Positions 25,884 through 38,722 of a stretch of 64,000 bases of DNA are shown one piece after another. How positions within the stretch are numbered: the first letter of the stretch is position 1; each line of letters starts with the position of its first letter. Both the position numbers and the translations under genes were made by a program. The DNA lies in contig OZ025274.1 in assembly GCA_964019165.1 (NCBI GenBank), positions 16,365,383 through 16,429,382 on the forward strand. Direction: 5' to 3'. Origin of the DNA: Mastigias papua. Lineage: Eukaryota > Cnidaria > Scyphozoa > Rhizostomeae > Mastigiidae. Under the pieces are notes generated by a model, which was not told the origin of the DNA, made no database searches, and worked only from the letters and a program-made list of their open reading frames with translations.

Positions 25884-26465
25884 TTATCCTGGCCTGGGTG
25901 GTCTATCTTCTTTCTTCATTTTATGCTTACTTCTTTTTGCCATATCAAATAAATCTAACTGCCTTAAATCTTCAGCAATCTTCAGCAGATCATCTTCTGA
26001 TTGCTTTGTATCAATTTCCTTCTTGTGGGTCTCATTTTCAAGTGTATTCTCAATAAACAAACTCTCAAATGATTGCGGAAATGCCCGCTTTGTGTCATCA
26101 AGGTCTATTTGAAGACTCACAGGATCCTCAAATCCCTCCTTCCCATATGCCTCACTGTACTTAATTTCCTCTCCCAAGTCAGCATCTTCTCCTCGTAGCA
26201 TATAATGAAGTAGCCGCCCTATATCCGGATTCTCATCATTGTTCTGTCTCTCTTCATAAAAGTTTGCCAATTCTCGGTCAGATGTCGAGGTTGGATGATA
26301 GCGATTTGGAACTTTGTGGTACACATGCTTCTTTTTGAGTGCAAGTGAATGTCTTAGTTTGGGTGTGGTCCCTTTCTCTCCATTATTGATGACGATAAGA
26401 CTTCTTCCATAGCTGGCTCTCTGGTGCAATACAAGTACTGCTAAGGTTAACAGTAGTGTCTTCAT
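25884..26465 (-). CDS. Candidate amidated-peptide precursor (C-terminal PPRP-amide)
   Basis: A single-exon ORF of 193 codons. The signal peptide is MKTLLLTLAVLVLHQRASYG. The body is highly charged with many Glu/Asp/Lys pairs and several dibasic sites (LKKKH, TKRAF, THKKE, MAKRSK). The protein ends KKEDRPPRPG followed directly by the stop, so cleavage after KK and Gly conversion would release EDRPPRP-amide without any carboxypeptidase step. The terminal codons share CCACC(C/A)AGGCCAGGA with the 23,758 gene. This suggests a common origin despite unalignable bodies. It has no cysteines, which fits a peptide precursor rather than a disulfide-rich secreted protein. Confidence 0.62.
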   Translation of the reverse strand: MKTLLLTLAVLVLHQRASYGRSLIVINNGEKGTTPKLRHSLALKKKHVYHKVPNRYHPTSTSDRELANFYEERQNNDENPDIGRLLHYMLRGEDADLGEEIKYSEAYGKEGFEDPVSLQIDLDDTKRAFPQSFESLFIENTLENETHKKEIDTKQSEDDLLKIAEDLRQLDLFDMAKRSKHKMKKEDRPPRPG

Positions 26466-26531
26466 ATCTCTGATTTACTTGAAAGAGTATTGCGGATAGA
26501 GTCATTGATTGAATGCCAAAGGAGCTAGCTC

Positions 26532-26543
26532 ATATATAAATAC
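26532..26543 (-). promoter_or_regulatory. TATA-like element of the 26,465 peptide gene
   Basis: The minus strand reads GTATTTATATATGAG about 70 nt upstream of the ATG. All three small secreted-protein genes have such a box at a similar distance. Confidence 0.5.
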
Positions 26544-26544
26544 A

Positions 26545-28205
26545 CGTTCAAACCGCATCAGCAATTCCATCGCTTTCTTTATTTCCATTCAATTACATCA
26601 CTGTGTTTAGATATAACGGCGATACCAAGCCTTGTTTCAACATAAATGCTATATAATTTTCCATAATTAATATCAATTATTAACATGCCGGTAATCACAA
26701 GCAATGACAACTATTCTTTCAATTGAAAATCATTCCAATATATTAACTTCTTCTCTACAATCAATCTTATTCATTGCTTTCAGTCACAAGGTTGATCAAT
26801 CAAAATTAATTCACAAACTTAACCTCACTCTACACATTGCCATGTAGCAGTGCAAATATATCCCAACTTGTGTCTACATGCAATACACAAAATATATGAA
26901 TTTGCAAAACAACAGTGAAACAAACAAATTCTAAGTTAGCTAACTGTTCTCATGACCTAATAATTCACAAAGACGCTGTTACGACCTAACACTTGGCAAA
27001 TATCTATTCAAAAATTGACAATTTTTTACGTTTGCTGAATTTTCAAGCTTCCCACAAGTCATAGCAATGTCTGACTTTGCTAACATATTTACTTCTATGG
27101 TCTATTGAAAATTTGTTGAATGAAAATTTTGCAAGATGTGAGTTTTATTGTCTGAGTATAGTTGTTCTTTAGAAAAATCATACATTCAAAATGCATGACA
27201 TATTATAAGACGAAAGATATAAAAATTACCATAGACGACGTATAAGAAAATTGGCTGCTTACGAAGAAAACAAAGCCATAGGTTGGATATCAATCAAGAC
27301 AAATCCTCATGGTATGGTCATGGGAGGGGCACCAATGCGGTTAGGATGGAGCTATGACAAATCATGTTAAGATAAAAGTAAACGATTATTAAAAGTGCAA
27401 TCAATCGACACTGTATTGAAAGAAGATACTGGTATCTAATAACAAAACAGTAAGAAAAGAAGTGCAATAAAAGTGAGACTTAAAAACAAGAAATGATATC
27501 AATACAAAAAATAAAACTATGGCAATCCAAAATAATGTTTTCATTCATTTATTGAAATCCCTGTCAAAATTTTGACTATACTACAAAATAGGCTCCTAGT
27601 CAAGATATAAAATCTTTAAAATATATAAAATGAGACTTGTTCAAACTCATTAAAGGTCCTAAAAGCCTAGTAAGTTTGATATTTATTAAAACAGGGCCAT
27701 AGTTTCTCTAATAATAGAAATAAATCATTTTCTCTCATAGATGGGATACAATTGTCAAAGAACAAACATGAGATGTATGTATAAAACAGGCAGTTGTGAT
27801 AAAAATCATATACGATGAATGAATACAACCGATTAAAGAACAAAGATATCAACAATTACTCTAAATTTCTGATGAATTCTTTGGAATTCAAAGTGATTCA
27901 AATTATTGTGAAACATAATTGGCCAATAATTCTAATACTTATTGACAAACGTGAAGTGCGATTTAGACACTATTTGGGTTAATTGAGAATGAAAATATGA
28001 GTTTGGAGAGTCAGAGTTCGGTCACAAATGCAAGGAAATTAATACATAATATTTCTTGCACACTCTCAAACCTTCCACCAAAATTTGAAAAACATCAACC
28101 AGAAAAATATCGATTGAAAACCACTTCCTACGTCATTGTTATAGTGGTCATAACAAGTCAGAAGAGTCAAAAATAAAGTCCAGCAAATAAGGGCTGGGTG
28201 CTACA
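26545..28205. other. Intergenic, no gene seen
   Basis: AT-rich sequence between the peptide-gene cluster and the 3' end of the first Spinster gene. Only short chance frames, for example 27667-27855. Confidence 0.5.
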
Positions 28206-31200
28206 TCAAATTGCATTATCTAAGTTTGTTCTACGTGAAAGGCCTCTCTGATGAACTTCAAGATCTGGTATCAGTCGATCCTGATCACTCACATGTTCAC
28301 ATAAAGATTCAACAGATTTGATAGATTCAATAGATTCGTGTCGCGGCGGCAATGATTCTAAATCTTTCGTATCTGGATTCTCTGCGGCTGCTGCTGCCGA
28401 TTTAGTGCTACGTTCGGCAACCTCTTTATCATGAATCAAATATCTTGCGCAAAATATATAAAAGACAGCCCCAAGTAAGCTGATGAATGGTGTAATAAGC
28501 AAGCCATAGAGCAGCGCTTTCTGGCGCTTGATAATAGATGTATCAGATCCTCGATATGTATCTGCGATCTGAGATAAAAATTAAAACTAAGCATGTGACA
28601 AAAAATTTTATGAAAAAGAGTAAAAAGCAATATCTAATTTTAGTAACCTGATTGTCGCAAAAACATCACAAAAAAAAAAGAAAGAATGAGGAAAATATTA
28701 CAAATGAAAGAACCAAATAACAATGAGGAAAATTATATACAATAAGCAATTAGATATCGATGAATGACTGATACTGCTATACTTAAATGAATTACTGAAT
28801 GAATTAATGGAAAAAGGAATGAAAGAATGGACAAATGAAATAAAGTGAAATCAACGGATTAATAGTGAATAAATTAATTGACAGCTAAATAATGAGCAGA
28901 GCTTTCAATCTACTGGGAGAAGAATGAAAATGGCAGAAAATCTCATATAGAAAAATTAGACAAACATTCAAATGGAAGTAGCAACGATTCCTAACACATA
29001 TAAACACTAGTGGAAAGATGAAAATAAACCCTGAAATTCTCTATTTCTGAATTTGAGCACACATGCATGTTGGGTCTACTAGCAACATTAGCTTGTGTTA
29101 AACGTAGCTTATACTATAAGAAGTGACCATGCATAGTGTTGCAATCCAAATGCAATAAAAGTTGCAAAGAAATGATCATACCACTGAATGAGATGAAGTG
29201 AGATTCATATTTCAAAAACAAAAGAAAATAGAGAGATGGAAGGTGGAGGGATTTTAAAGCTAATATCTAACTATCTGCGAATCTTGAGAGAGGAAAGTAG
29301 AATATTACAAAAAAAGTAATGAGAAAATGAGAGAAAAACTTACAAAGCCAACAATAAAAGGACTAACAGCATCGCCAAACATGTGGATGAATAATATTTG
29401 TACTGCTTCAGCTGTTGATCTCTTCGTTGGAATAATTACATACTAACAAGAAAAGCATAATTACGTAGAAGCCGACGATTTTTTAAATGTATTTATTCAT
29501 TTACTTACTAACTTATTCATATATTTTAATGAACTATAAATGAGTTCCATTTTCATAGTGTAATTAAGATGTACCAATAGCAAAATGAATACGTGGTAAT
29601 ATGATAACACAGGGAACAGAGGCAAATTTCATTCCTAAGTCTCATATAAAAAACCATTAATTTGCACCATGGCGAAAGATCTCAGACAAAAACGATACAA
29701 AAATAACTGAAAAGAATGACAGAATTGTACTAAATAATATCTTACTAGAAGAAGATCTGCATTTGGAGCCCAATTTAGACAAAGCATTATTTCACCAATT
29801 GCAATTAAAACCTTGGAATGAAAAAACTAAATTTCAGATAACGCACTTATCGCAGGAATGAAAAGGCAGGTCATAAAATATAAGAATGCAATTTTGAGAA
29901 ATATGCAAAGCTAGAAGGGTCTTTGCAATTGATCCTCTAATAAATTATGCGATACGTTTGGAAAATAATGCAAAATAAGTGCTAGTGATGGTTGCGTTGA
30001 TTCTAGAATAATAACTCGTAAGGAAGATGTTGGTGAGATTTCATACATCAACGTACTTCTGTCATCCCACAAACCACGTGTTTTGATAAGGAGACAATTT
30101 GAAAACTGCAATTGAAACTGAATTTAAATAAAACTGAATCGTATCAACACTCAATGTGACATATTCTTGGCAAGGATGAAAAATATTCGCCCGATTAGAA
30201 TAAGATATATATTTAGGTATTATTCGGAAGTGAAAAACTTGCTGATTTCTTTTGTTAAGAACTACTTTTGCTCATTATCTACCATGTGCACTTTCAATAG
30301 CTTTGGTGCATATGCAAAAATTAAAAAACATTCAAAAACATGAGACAACAAGAACTGGGTTGGTTCACAACAGGGTCTATAAAGAGAAGACCTGTCCTTT
30401 TTCTAACTGAACGTTGTCCAACTTTGCTTCTAACCAATATCAGTTCATAGGGTTGATGTCGTGCTTAAAAGTGGAGCAATCTTTCTGTAAGAAAGCGTTC
30501 ATTACACCAAATTCGTCTCCAGTGAGATTAGAGAAATTTGTTTTATATTCAATAAATATCTTGTGATCTTAGTACATGAGCAAATCTGTTGCTAATATAA
30601 TTTGGCACAGTAGCCAGAAAAACTTAACAAAATACTAGCAAAGCTCAAAATACAAAGAATCATCTACTTGGCTACTTGTCAGATGATTGAGAATTGTTAA
30701 GTCGATAGTGATTCTATCACATGATAACAATTGTTGATAATTCTATGGAATGTCCTAAACAGGGCACAGCAGAGCAGAGTCCAACGTCTTTGAAAGATTC
30801 TATGAAGATGGCAGGAAAACAACGGTGATTTAATAAATAAAGGATGTGATATATTATGCGTAAAATAAATCCAAAGCTACCAAACTTTTGGAATGATAAC
30901 AAAGTTGATGTTATACATATTTTGTATATATACAAAAATCACTCTTTTTATTTTGTATGGGGAGAACCTGGAATTGCCTGCTTTTTGACCGAAGCCAATA
31001 TTAGGCCTTCTCTACAGGTTAGTTAGCATTCACACTATTGCAAAGTTTCAGAATGAAACATGATGATTATCAGCTTAATATAGTCTCCACCAACATCAGC
31101 TTGCAGCGAACTTTTAACAGGTCTTGATTTCTCTAATGGACTTATGATAGCTTATAAAACAATGAAAAGCAACAACTCACCCATGTCACATAAATGAACT

Positions 31201-34200
31201 TATCAGCAAGATAAAGTGAAAAGAACAGGAATGGAATTGATGCAAATATTCCCAATCCACATACAATTGCATCTGATTTTTGATTTATTTTTCGATATCT
31301 TCTTGATATTTCTGAGCCTGAGCATACACCCACAATTCCAGATATGCATGTTATGATACCAAAAATATAACTCACACTACAAATAGAAAAAAAATGAAAT
31401 GTACGTCTGATATTTATCTAACAATCCAATTGAGCTACAAATCCAATCGATACCCTTGATATTCATCCTTTCATCCTGCTAACGCTCCATTCAGTAAAAA
31501 TGTTGAATACTTATGAAAATTATTGAATAACTTTGCAAGGCTATTCTCTCATCTGGGTATCTTCACAACTGTCTACATCAAAACTGAAAACCCTGCCTTG
31601 TGCAAGGAAAAATACCTGCTCTCTTCACTATATTCTAAATGAGCATTAACTTCACAGTTTTCTACACATTTATCATTTTGTTGACAAGTCAAATCTTGAT
31701 GATTGTCACATACAATAGTTCTGTCAGTTTGTCCAGCAATGGTCCATTTTTGTTTTATTAGTATGGTGACTATCAAACACTACAGAAGCAAATAGAATTT
31801 TCAGTACCTAAAATATCGAAAAAACTCAAGGTTGGTCTCATAGAAACTACAAAATATGACTAAAAAGGAATGAATGGTTATGTAAATGATTCATGAGTTA
31901 TACTCAGTGCAAACCTTTAATTATTTATTACCTATAAATAGCACGAAAAGTCACTAATATAGCACTATTTGAAGACACTAATCCTCTTGACTATAGCCTA
32001 TGGTTTGTTCTAAATCTGTTATGGCTTTAATGAATAATTTATATGACACATTTATAAAATCTGTCTTCTATTGCACAAAGGTAAAAACATCCAATCCAAA
32101 TTATACATACTCGTCAATATCTACATTTTTCTTGCCATTTGCCTTTAGTGAGAATGTAACAAATTCTGGCGCCCAAAATGCCAAACTTCCAGTCACAAAT
32201 GAGACACAAGTGAACCCAATTGTTGCAAAAAGAAAGGATTTCCTGTTTAAAGACATAAAATATAGGACTTATGCGTAATGTAATGCAAACAAAAATTCTG
32301 GATATAGATAAGAGCAAAAAAATTTCAAACATTATAATTGAAGATGAAAAAACTGAGAATGTAAAGCACTTGGAATATCTTGGTGCTAGAACAGATCACA
32401 AGAACAACACATCTACAGAAATCAAAAGAAGACTTGCGATAGCTATGAGTAGCCTAGAACAAATGGAAAAACTAAGGAAAGGGGAACACGAAATCACTGA
32501 ATTAAGAATATTAAGAGCATGAGCGTTCCAATTTGCAAGTGAAGGATGGACAGTAAATAAGAGCGATGAGAATAAAATAACAGCATTTGAAATAATATGT
32601 TATTGAAAGATTTTAAGAATATCATGGCCTAAGAAGATCAGGAACTAAGATATACTAAAACGACTCCAGGCTGATTCTGATTGGTTACTAGATTGCATCA
32701 AAAGAAGGAAGCTACAAATTTTTAGCCAAGTGAAAAGACATGACTGTCTTGAAAGGCACATACTAGAGGCAAAATGAAAGGAAAGCGAGGGAGAGGCAGA
32801 CCCTGCAGGAGACAGATAGATGATATCAGAAGCTGGACAAATTTGAATGCGGCAGAAGTTGGACTGATTCTAAAAATACACAGAGGAGTACTTTCCCTTT
32901 GAAGTCAAAACTTCAGAGAACCACAATCACGCGCAAACCAAACCACGGGAGCTTTTGATCGCTCACGCAAAACGGTAAATCTTATCGAATATCACTCTGT
33001 AATTCTGGAAGAAAATCATTAGTCCCGTTGTCAAAAATATGTGAAAATTGTCAACAAATGCATTTACCCAATTGGGGAGGTCGCTGGTGGAATTTTTTCT
33101 ACTCTTATTCCTTTATGTTTTCTTGTTAATGCCTATGCAAATCAACTCACGCCGCTTCTACTTCCATGCATTTCTATGCATATGTTTGATAAAATAACAT
33201 AATGTAGAGGTGTTTTTTCTTTTCAACTCAATTTTAAATTCAAAACACATGAGTTTTAAAACTCAGAGATACAGACTAGAAACATCTACAATGCGATGAT
33301 TTCCTTAAAAGAGCCTTGGATATATATCTTGAAAGACAGCAGAAGACGGAAGTGAGTGAGCCTCCAAGTAAAAGGCTACACTTAGATGGAACTGTACAAG
33401 AAGAAGATAACACCTGCATTATATGACCCTCTCGATTTACAGCTATCAATGACTTTTAACAGGATATTTAGCAATTGCTTGAGTGCCTCTCTGCCATAAA
33501 AATGGCTAATTCTCATTGATATCGAAATGACTACTAACAGGGTTATACTGTTTTACTAAAGCTTTTAGCATTATGCAATTGTTTTTTTATCATGTGCCAA
33601 GCCCGTGGACAAGTAGTTCTTTATGTTACTTCTCAAATCAGCATGATTGTGTAAATACCCTTACCTTAAGAGAAATCATGCGAGCATTTGTCCACTCGCA
33701 CAAGCTATTTCTTAAGAAAAGGTCTGCAATATATCACATTCTTTATGTAAAAATCTATTTGAAGGGGATACAACAGTACATAAAGAAGACAATTATATAA
33801 AATTACTCACACTCGAAAAATATATCTGATGTCATTTGTGTAACTAGAAGATTCATGGTGAAGAGAAGTTGAAACAAGATCTGCCACTTCTGGATTATCT
33901 GTTTCAATTGCCCCACGTTTAGGTTCATGTATTACAAATAAGCACAGAAAAACACAGAGCACACCAAATCCTGGTGTGACTCTAAATGCTGATTGCCAGT
34001 CATCTCCAGTTAACTTTGCCACCTTAGATCCAACTATGTAACCCAAGCCACTAAAATATAGAAAATAAAAACTCCTTACAAACAGCATACTCTAAGTATG
34101 ATTGCCATTGACATTGGTTACAGAAAAAAATAATTATTATGGTAATACAGTCAACTCTCTCTAAAGCGGACATGCTCAAAACCTTGACAAACTGTCTGCT

Positions 34201-37200
34201 TTAACGAGGTTTCTGCTTTATAGAAAACTGCTGTTATTGAGTGCAGAGGAGCTCAAATAGGAAAAACATTTTCATCATTTCAATAAACAAGATGTGACTC
34301 AGGATCCAACAAATACAGTGTCTATGCACAAGCATTTGCCCAAAAAAGTAGTTACTGGATTCTTCTATCTATAACAAATCTGCAGACAGAATTCAAAGAT
34401 ATGACAAGCTCCTTGTCTTCCAGATTATTCTGTGCAAATTGCACTAATTCATCTACCATTTGAACAGCAACAAGGATTGTTGGGAACTTGACTGTCTCTT
34501 CTTCTTTTTCTGGATCATCGTCAGTGATATCACTGTCAACACAAATTTCCTTGCACGTTCAATGCGACTCTTAAGTGTTTCTTTGAATAGGTGAACTTGC
34601 CAATCGCATATTCTTGTATCAAAATTGGTCATCTTCAACCGAGAATAAAAGTCTCGAAAACAAAAAGAGCCACCAGTACAAGACATGACATTCAATTTAA
34701 AACATTTTTTGTAATTCTGTCTGTTAAATTTATCTTCAAATCACTGTTTTCAAACACAATTTAACTTTATAGTGTCCGCTTCCTTGAAGTGTTTTATGCG
34801 CTTGGGACAAAGAAGCAGTGTCTGCTGTCTATCTTAATGAGTTGTCTGTCTTAAAGAATACAAAAATACAGCATTTCCTATTGGTTTTTGCAGGGACTAC
34901 CAGTAAGTGTCCATCTTATTGAGGTGTCCGCTTCATACAAGTGTCCACTTTGAAAGCATTGACTGTATTCAGTTTCACTTGAAAGTTTAGCTGTAAATTA
35001 ATTGATGAATACTATTTAACTTGCAAACTACCTTCCACATGGAATGGCAAAGTAAAAAATGGATAATGCAACTGTCCTTCTCTGTCCAACAAAAATATCA
35101 GCAATGATTGTTGGTGCCACTGTGGAGTAACTTGCTTCACCAATTCCCACAAGGCCTCTTATGACAAAGAACCAAACAAGTTGCTGAAAAAAGATAGAAT
35201 GATATGAAAAATATAACAAATCGTGAAAGGTTACAAGATAAAACCAACACTTACTAAACATATTTTCAGTATCTGCAGTTATTATAGAAATACATATTGT
35301 GCTAAAAAAATTGTAGAGGAACTTAAGTACAAAAATCTCCCCAATTTCATTAACATGTGCAAATATGTAAGTTATATATAGTGACTAAAACACACATACA
35401 TCTCTATGAACTAATGATCCAAGAAATGTAGTCACACTCCATATCATAATACCAACTGCCATGACATACTTTCTTGAATACCTGTCTCCGAGGTAACCAA
35501 ACAATGGAGCAAAAACCATGTAACTACAAGTGAAAACTGTTTGAAGAAGGCCAGCTGTCTTTGAATCAATATCAAAATATTTCTGAATAAAAGTCAGAAC
35601 TCCTGTAACAAAGATAAAACAATAAATTGCTAAAAGATAGGTATAGAAATCATAAAAATTGGACATTATAATGTACTTTTGGAATCCAGGTCATCACTCC
35701 TATAAATGCAAAGCCAAAACTGTTATCCTAAAATGAGTTTGGTAAGGAATCCATTCTATCAAACATGTATGAAAAACAATACTGTATGACACAACATGAT
35801 AAAAATCTCCAAGAAGTGCTTTTTATTGGGGTCCTCAAAATAAATGTACATACTGCAATTTAAATAAAAAGTAAAGCAATCAAGCTAGCAGCCTAAAGCA
35901 GTTAAAATTTTATGTGGGAACTATTGTTCAAAATTCATTTCATTCTTTGAACAAACAATAAGATGTTTGCTTTCCTCAATTTGTTCTAGATACTGGTAAT
36001 CCAAAGTTTGGTTTGGTTTGAGTTTTGCAGTTATGTATATCATAACCCCTATTGTTGGGTGTATTTGCATCATCTAGTACAGTTTTCTTTCCAAATAAAT
36101 TTATGTGTAACTTCTTTCTTTCCTTGTGTGATTGCTATCCCATAGCAGCACAGATATTTCAACTTGCTGATCAGCTTGGGAGTTTAGTGTGATTTTTACA
36201 GCATATTTTCCAAAGCCCGAAGTAAGTTCAATAATATTCTATTGCCTTCAGTTTTCTTTATACAATATCTGTGCAATCAAATAATTTAATGGTAATCTGT
36301 CTCTTTGAGCTCTTGGCAGTGCATGCTTAGTCTTGCTAAGCTACCTATTCTTTGGGACAGTTCTCTACAGAAGGAATGCACATGATCTGTCCATGAGATT
36401 TTTGCTGATAATTCTAAGGCAGCTCTAGATGTCAATTCCTTCCAAACATCTGTGCTCAAGGCCTGGGGCTAGCTCTCAAAATGTCTTGACTTGCTTGTTG
36501 CCTTTAAGCAGAGTGCATTTTGACCTTCTACACTGAGGAACAATCTGTTATCAACAAGCCAGTTCCTCACACTACATAGATCTTTATTTAAAGCTATTTC
36601 AAAGATACAAAGGAACTTCCTAGCAGCCTTTGTAAATTGGACCTATCTTCTTTTCAAGCAAAAAATGAAACATATCTATTTGGATAACTAAATATTAACT
36701 TATACTTCTACACCTTAAACTTTCACCTAATTTTATATACATTCCTCCAGTATGACCTTTAATTTTGATCAAACAGCAGTTTTATAAACAGAGTCCTCAA
36801 TGATAAGAGCATTCCATGTGCTGGTGAGGAACCCTGTCTAAACATTTCCTAAGATGCAAAAGATCTTAATAAGAATGAACATATAAACCATGAAATGATA
36901 AGGAAGATAATGAACATTGCCATCTGTTGTGTACAGATATTATATTTCTGTTGTCACAACAAAACTTGGGCAACTCCAAATATGATGGACTTTTGATAAC
37001 AGTTTAAAGCTTTTCGGCTTTGTGCTCATTCTAGCAAGGCTATCCAATTGTATATGCTTTTATAGTTAGATATATAAATGTGTTCTAACTATTGTACTCA
37101 TTGAAAGAAGTCTGCAGAGTTATTAACAGCTGTTGTATAAACCACAGTATTATCAGCATGAAGCAATGATCTGGTATTTTGGAGACAAAGAAGGGAAGGT

Positions 37201-38118
37201 CACTGGTGTAGATCAAGAACAGGAGCTGCTCCAACATTGATCCTTGAGGAACTCCTGTAGGAAAATAGCTTTGCATGGAAGTAAAACTCTTAAAACTAGT
37301 TTAGTGAGAACAAACACTGAGTAATAATGTGAACCATTTCACTTTCATCAGCAATATGAACAGCTAAATCCTTCTGGTAGGATTTAAAGTCCAACTGTGT
37401 CAAAAGCAATCTTCAAATCAAGGTAGCAACCTCTTGCTACCTTTGAGCTACCCAAATTTTCAAGAATATCAAGCAGGATTTATGAAGAAGACATTTGACA
37501 AGGAGTGCTGAAAATTACATTGCCTTAGATGGACAGTATCCTTTCAGAAATGAGAGTGGGCAGCAAGGCACAGTGGTACAACATAACGTTTGATATTAAT
37601 ATATAGCTGAAGATATAAGAGCACTGAATTCACTCCACTTGGCAAAATATTTCTTCATGGTTTTGCCATGGTGAATCAAAACACCTACTCCATATCAACA
37701 AATGAACTACAGTAAAAAGTATATTCATATGTCCCAAGCTTCTTGGGTATTGTGGGTATTGGGAAAGATCATTGTAAGTTCAGTATGCTAGTATTAAATC
37801 TAAAGGCATCAACATGGAGTTGCGAATGTTTAACAGTACTACCAGTGGTAATACTAACGCTATACCTGCAAGTGTAAAGCGGTCCATATAATTAAGAAGA
37901 TTGATGAAAACTAAAACCGCCAGAGTAATTGCAGATCTCAGCGTTATTTCTGATTCTTGTTTTACAGTCACTGGGTCAGTCACACTTCTTTCATGAAAAC
38001 CTTCCGCGATGTCATAATCACCATGAGCTCTGGCGTCAATTTCACTCGAGTGCTTCTCGCTCTCCAACGTATTTGCTACAAATTGTTCACAATCGCCCTC
38101 GTATTCTGCATCATCCAT
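28206..38118 (-). CDS. Spinster-family lipid transporter, copy A (complete)
   Basis: A major-facilitator transporter of the Spinster family; animal members export lysophospholipids from lysosomes (SPNS1) or sphingosine-1-phosphate (SPNS2). Exons: 37866-38118, 35400-35602, 35032-35183, 33811-34050, 32111-32242, 31181-31376, 29746-29811, 29344-29442 and 28206-28568, 1704 nt in continuous frame, 567 residues (human SPNS1 is 528). Visible marks: [13 protein letters not shown] in helix 1 (~75-85); MFS motif [11 protein letters not shown] (~120-129); [29 protein letters not shown] near helix 11; then an acidic Ser-rich tail containing DQDRLI, which fits the acidic dileucine lysosomal-sorting pattern. 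The start is the only Met upstream of helix 1. Introns hold a LINE, an RTE relic and a Tigger-like element. The specific substrate cannot be told from sequence. Confidence 0.93.
32271..32930 (+). mobile_element. RTE-like LINE C-terminal relic, antisense in a Spinster intron
   Basis: Plus-strand reading after the RT core: VKHLEYLGA, then [16 protein letters not shown] and ILRA, continuing with stops and frameshifts through [11 protein letters not shown] and [10 protein letters not shown] to a final [10 protein letters not shown]. This is the region that follows the catalytic domain in RTE-type LINEs. The relic starts about 30 bp upstream of the 32111-32242 exon's splice acceptor, very close to that exon's splice signals. 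Confidence 0.75.
34146..34967. mobile_element. Pogo/Tigger-like element with TA target duplication
   Basis: The ends are TACAGTCAACTCTCTCTAAAGCGGAC and the complement of TACAGTCAATGCTTTCAAAGTGGACAC. They are inverted, start with CAGTC, and are flanked by TA, as in the pogo/Tigger branch of Tc1-mariner elements. Interior phrases such as cttaatgag-ttgtctgtc repeat the tgtctgctttaacgaggt theme. An 80-codon minus-strand frame (34453-34695) is all that could remain of coding sequence. It lies in the intron between exons 3 and 4 of Spinster copy A. Confidence 0.75.
36180..37580 (-). mobile_element. CR1/L2/jockey-like LINE relic in Spinster intron 1
   Basis: Minus-strand fragments in order: [12 protein letters not shown] (RT motif A, near 37,400), [21 protein letters not shown] (motif B, 37,276-37,085, cut by stops), then after a damaged catalytic region [27 protein letters not shown] (36,300-36,450). 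Many frameshifts; the endonuclease is absent. Confidence 0.75.
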
Positions 38119-38227
38119 CCTTACGCATCCAATACTTTTATCGATAATTCAGCTTTCTAATGGTTCTGAAAGACGCTATCACTCCTTGGGCAGTAAGGTG
38201 CCTGTGATATAGGCCTAACTGCACATT

Positions 38228-38237
38228 GTCATGTGAC
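38228..38237. promoter_or_regulatory. E-box/M-box-like palindrome upstream of Spinster copy A
   Basis: GTCATGTGAC lies 110 nt upstream of the ATG. It resembles MiT/TFE-type sites (TCATGTGA), which in vertebrates mark many lysosomal genes. ACTTCCG, an ETS-like site, overlaps its right edge. A match of this length can occur by chance. Confidence 0.3.
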
Positions 38238-38560
38238 TTCCGACACTACTCTAAAAGTACTTCCAATAAGTCTCCAGATAATCACAGTAATTCCTTTCTA
38301 TGAACTTCAATGGACTTCTTGTAGTTCTACAGTGTCGTCTCAAAAGGATTTCAACAATAAACACATTTGACACAAGATATCATAGAGTGAAGTACGAGTA
38401 CAATCTTACATGAAGTAGCTACGTCTTCAGGAGGTGCAAGGGGATCTACCGTAAAGTGCGTGGTTGACGAGTTTTGACAGATTACTCAACGCAATGGACA
38501 ATCAGCTACACCCTCGGCCGAGAAGGAGAGGTCTAGTGTGGAGGTTTCGGTGAGCTACCT

Positions 38561-38722
38561 CAGGCCCGTAGCTAAGGGGGGGCCGGGGGCAAGGCTCCCT
38601 GGACTTGTGAAATTTGACTCTGTGCCTCCCCTGAAGACATGAATTATATAAATATATGTATTATATAAATATACATGTATTGGCTCTGCCCCCCTTGTGA
38701 ACTCAAGCAGGCTACGGGCCTG
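38561..38722. mobile_element. 162-bp hAT-like MITE
   Basis: Termini CAGGCCCGTAGC and GCTACGGGCCTG are exact inverted repeats. The flanks agctacct and gctatcct look like an 8-bp target duplication with changes. GC-rich ends surround an AT-rich centre. It lies between the two Spinster genes. Confidence 0.75.
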
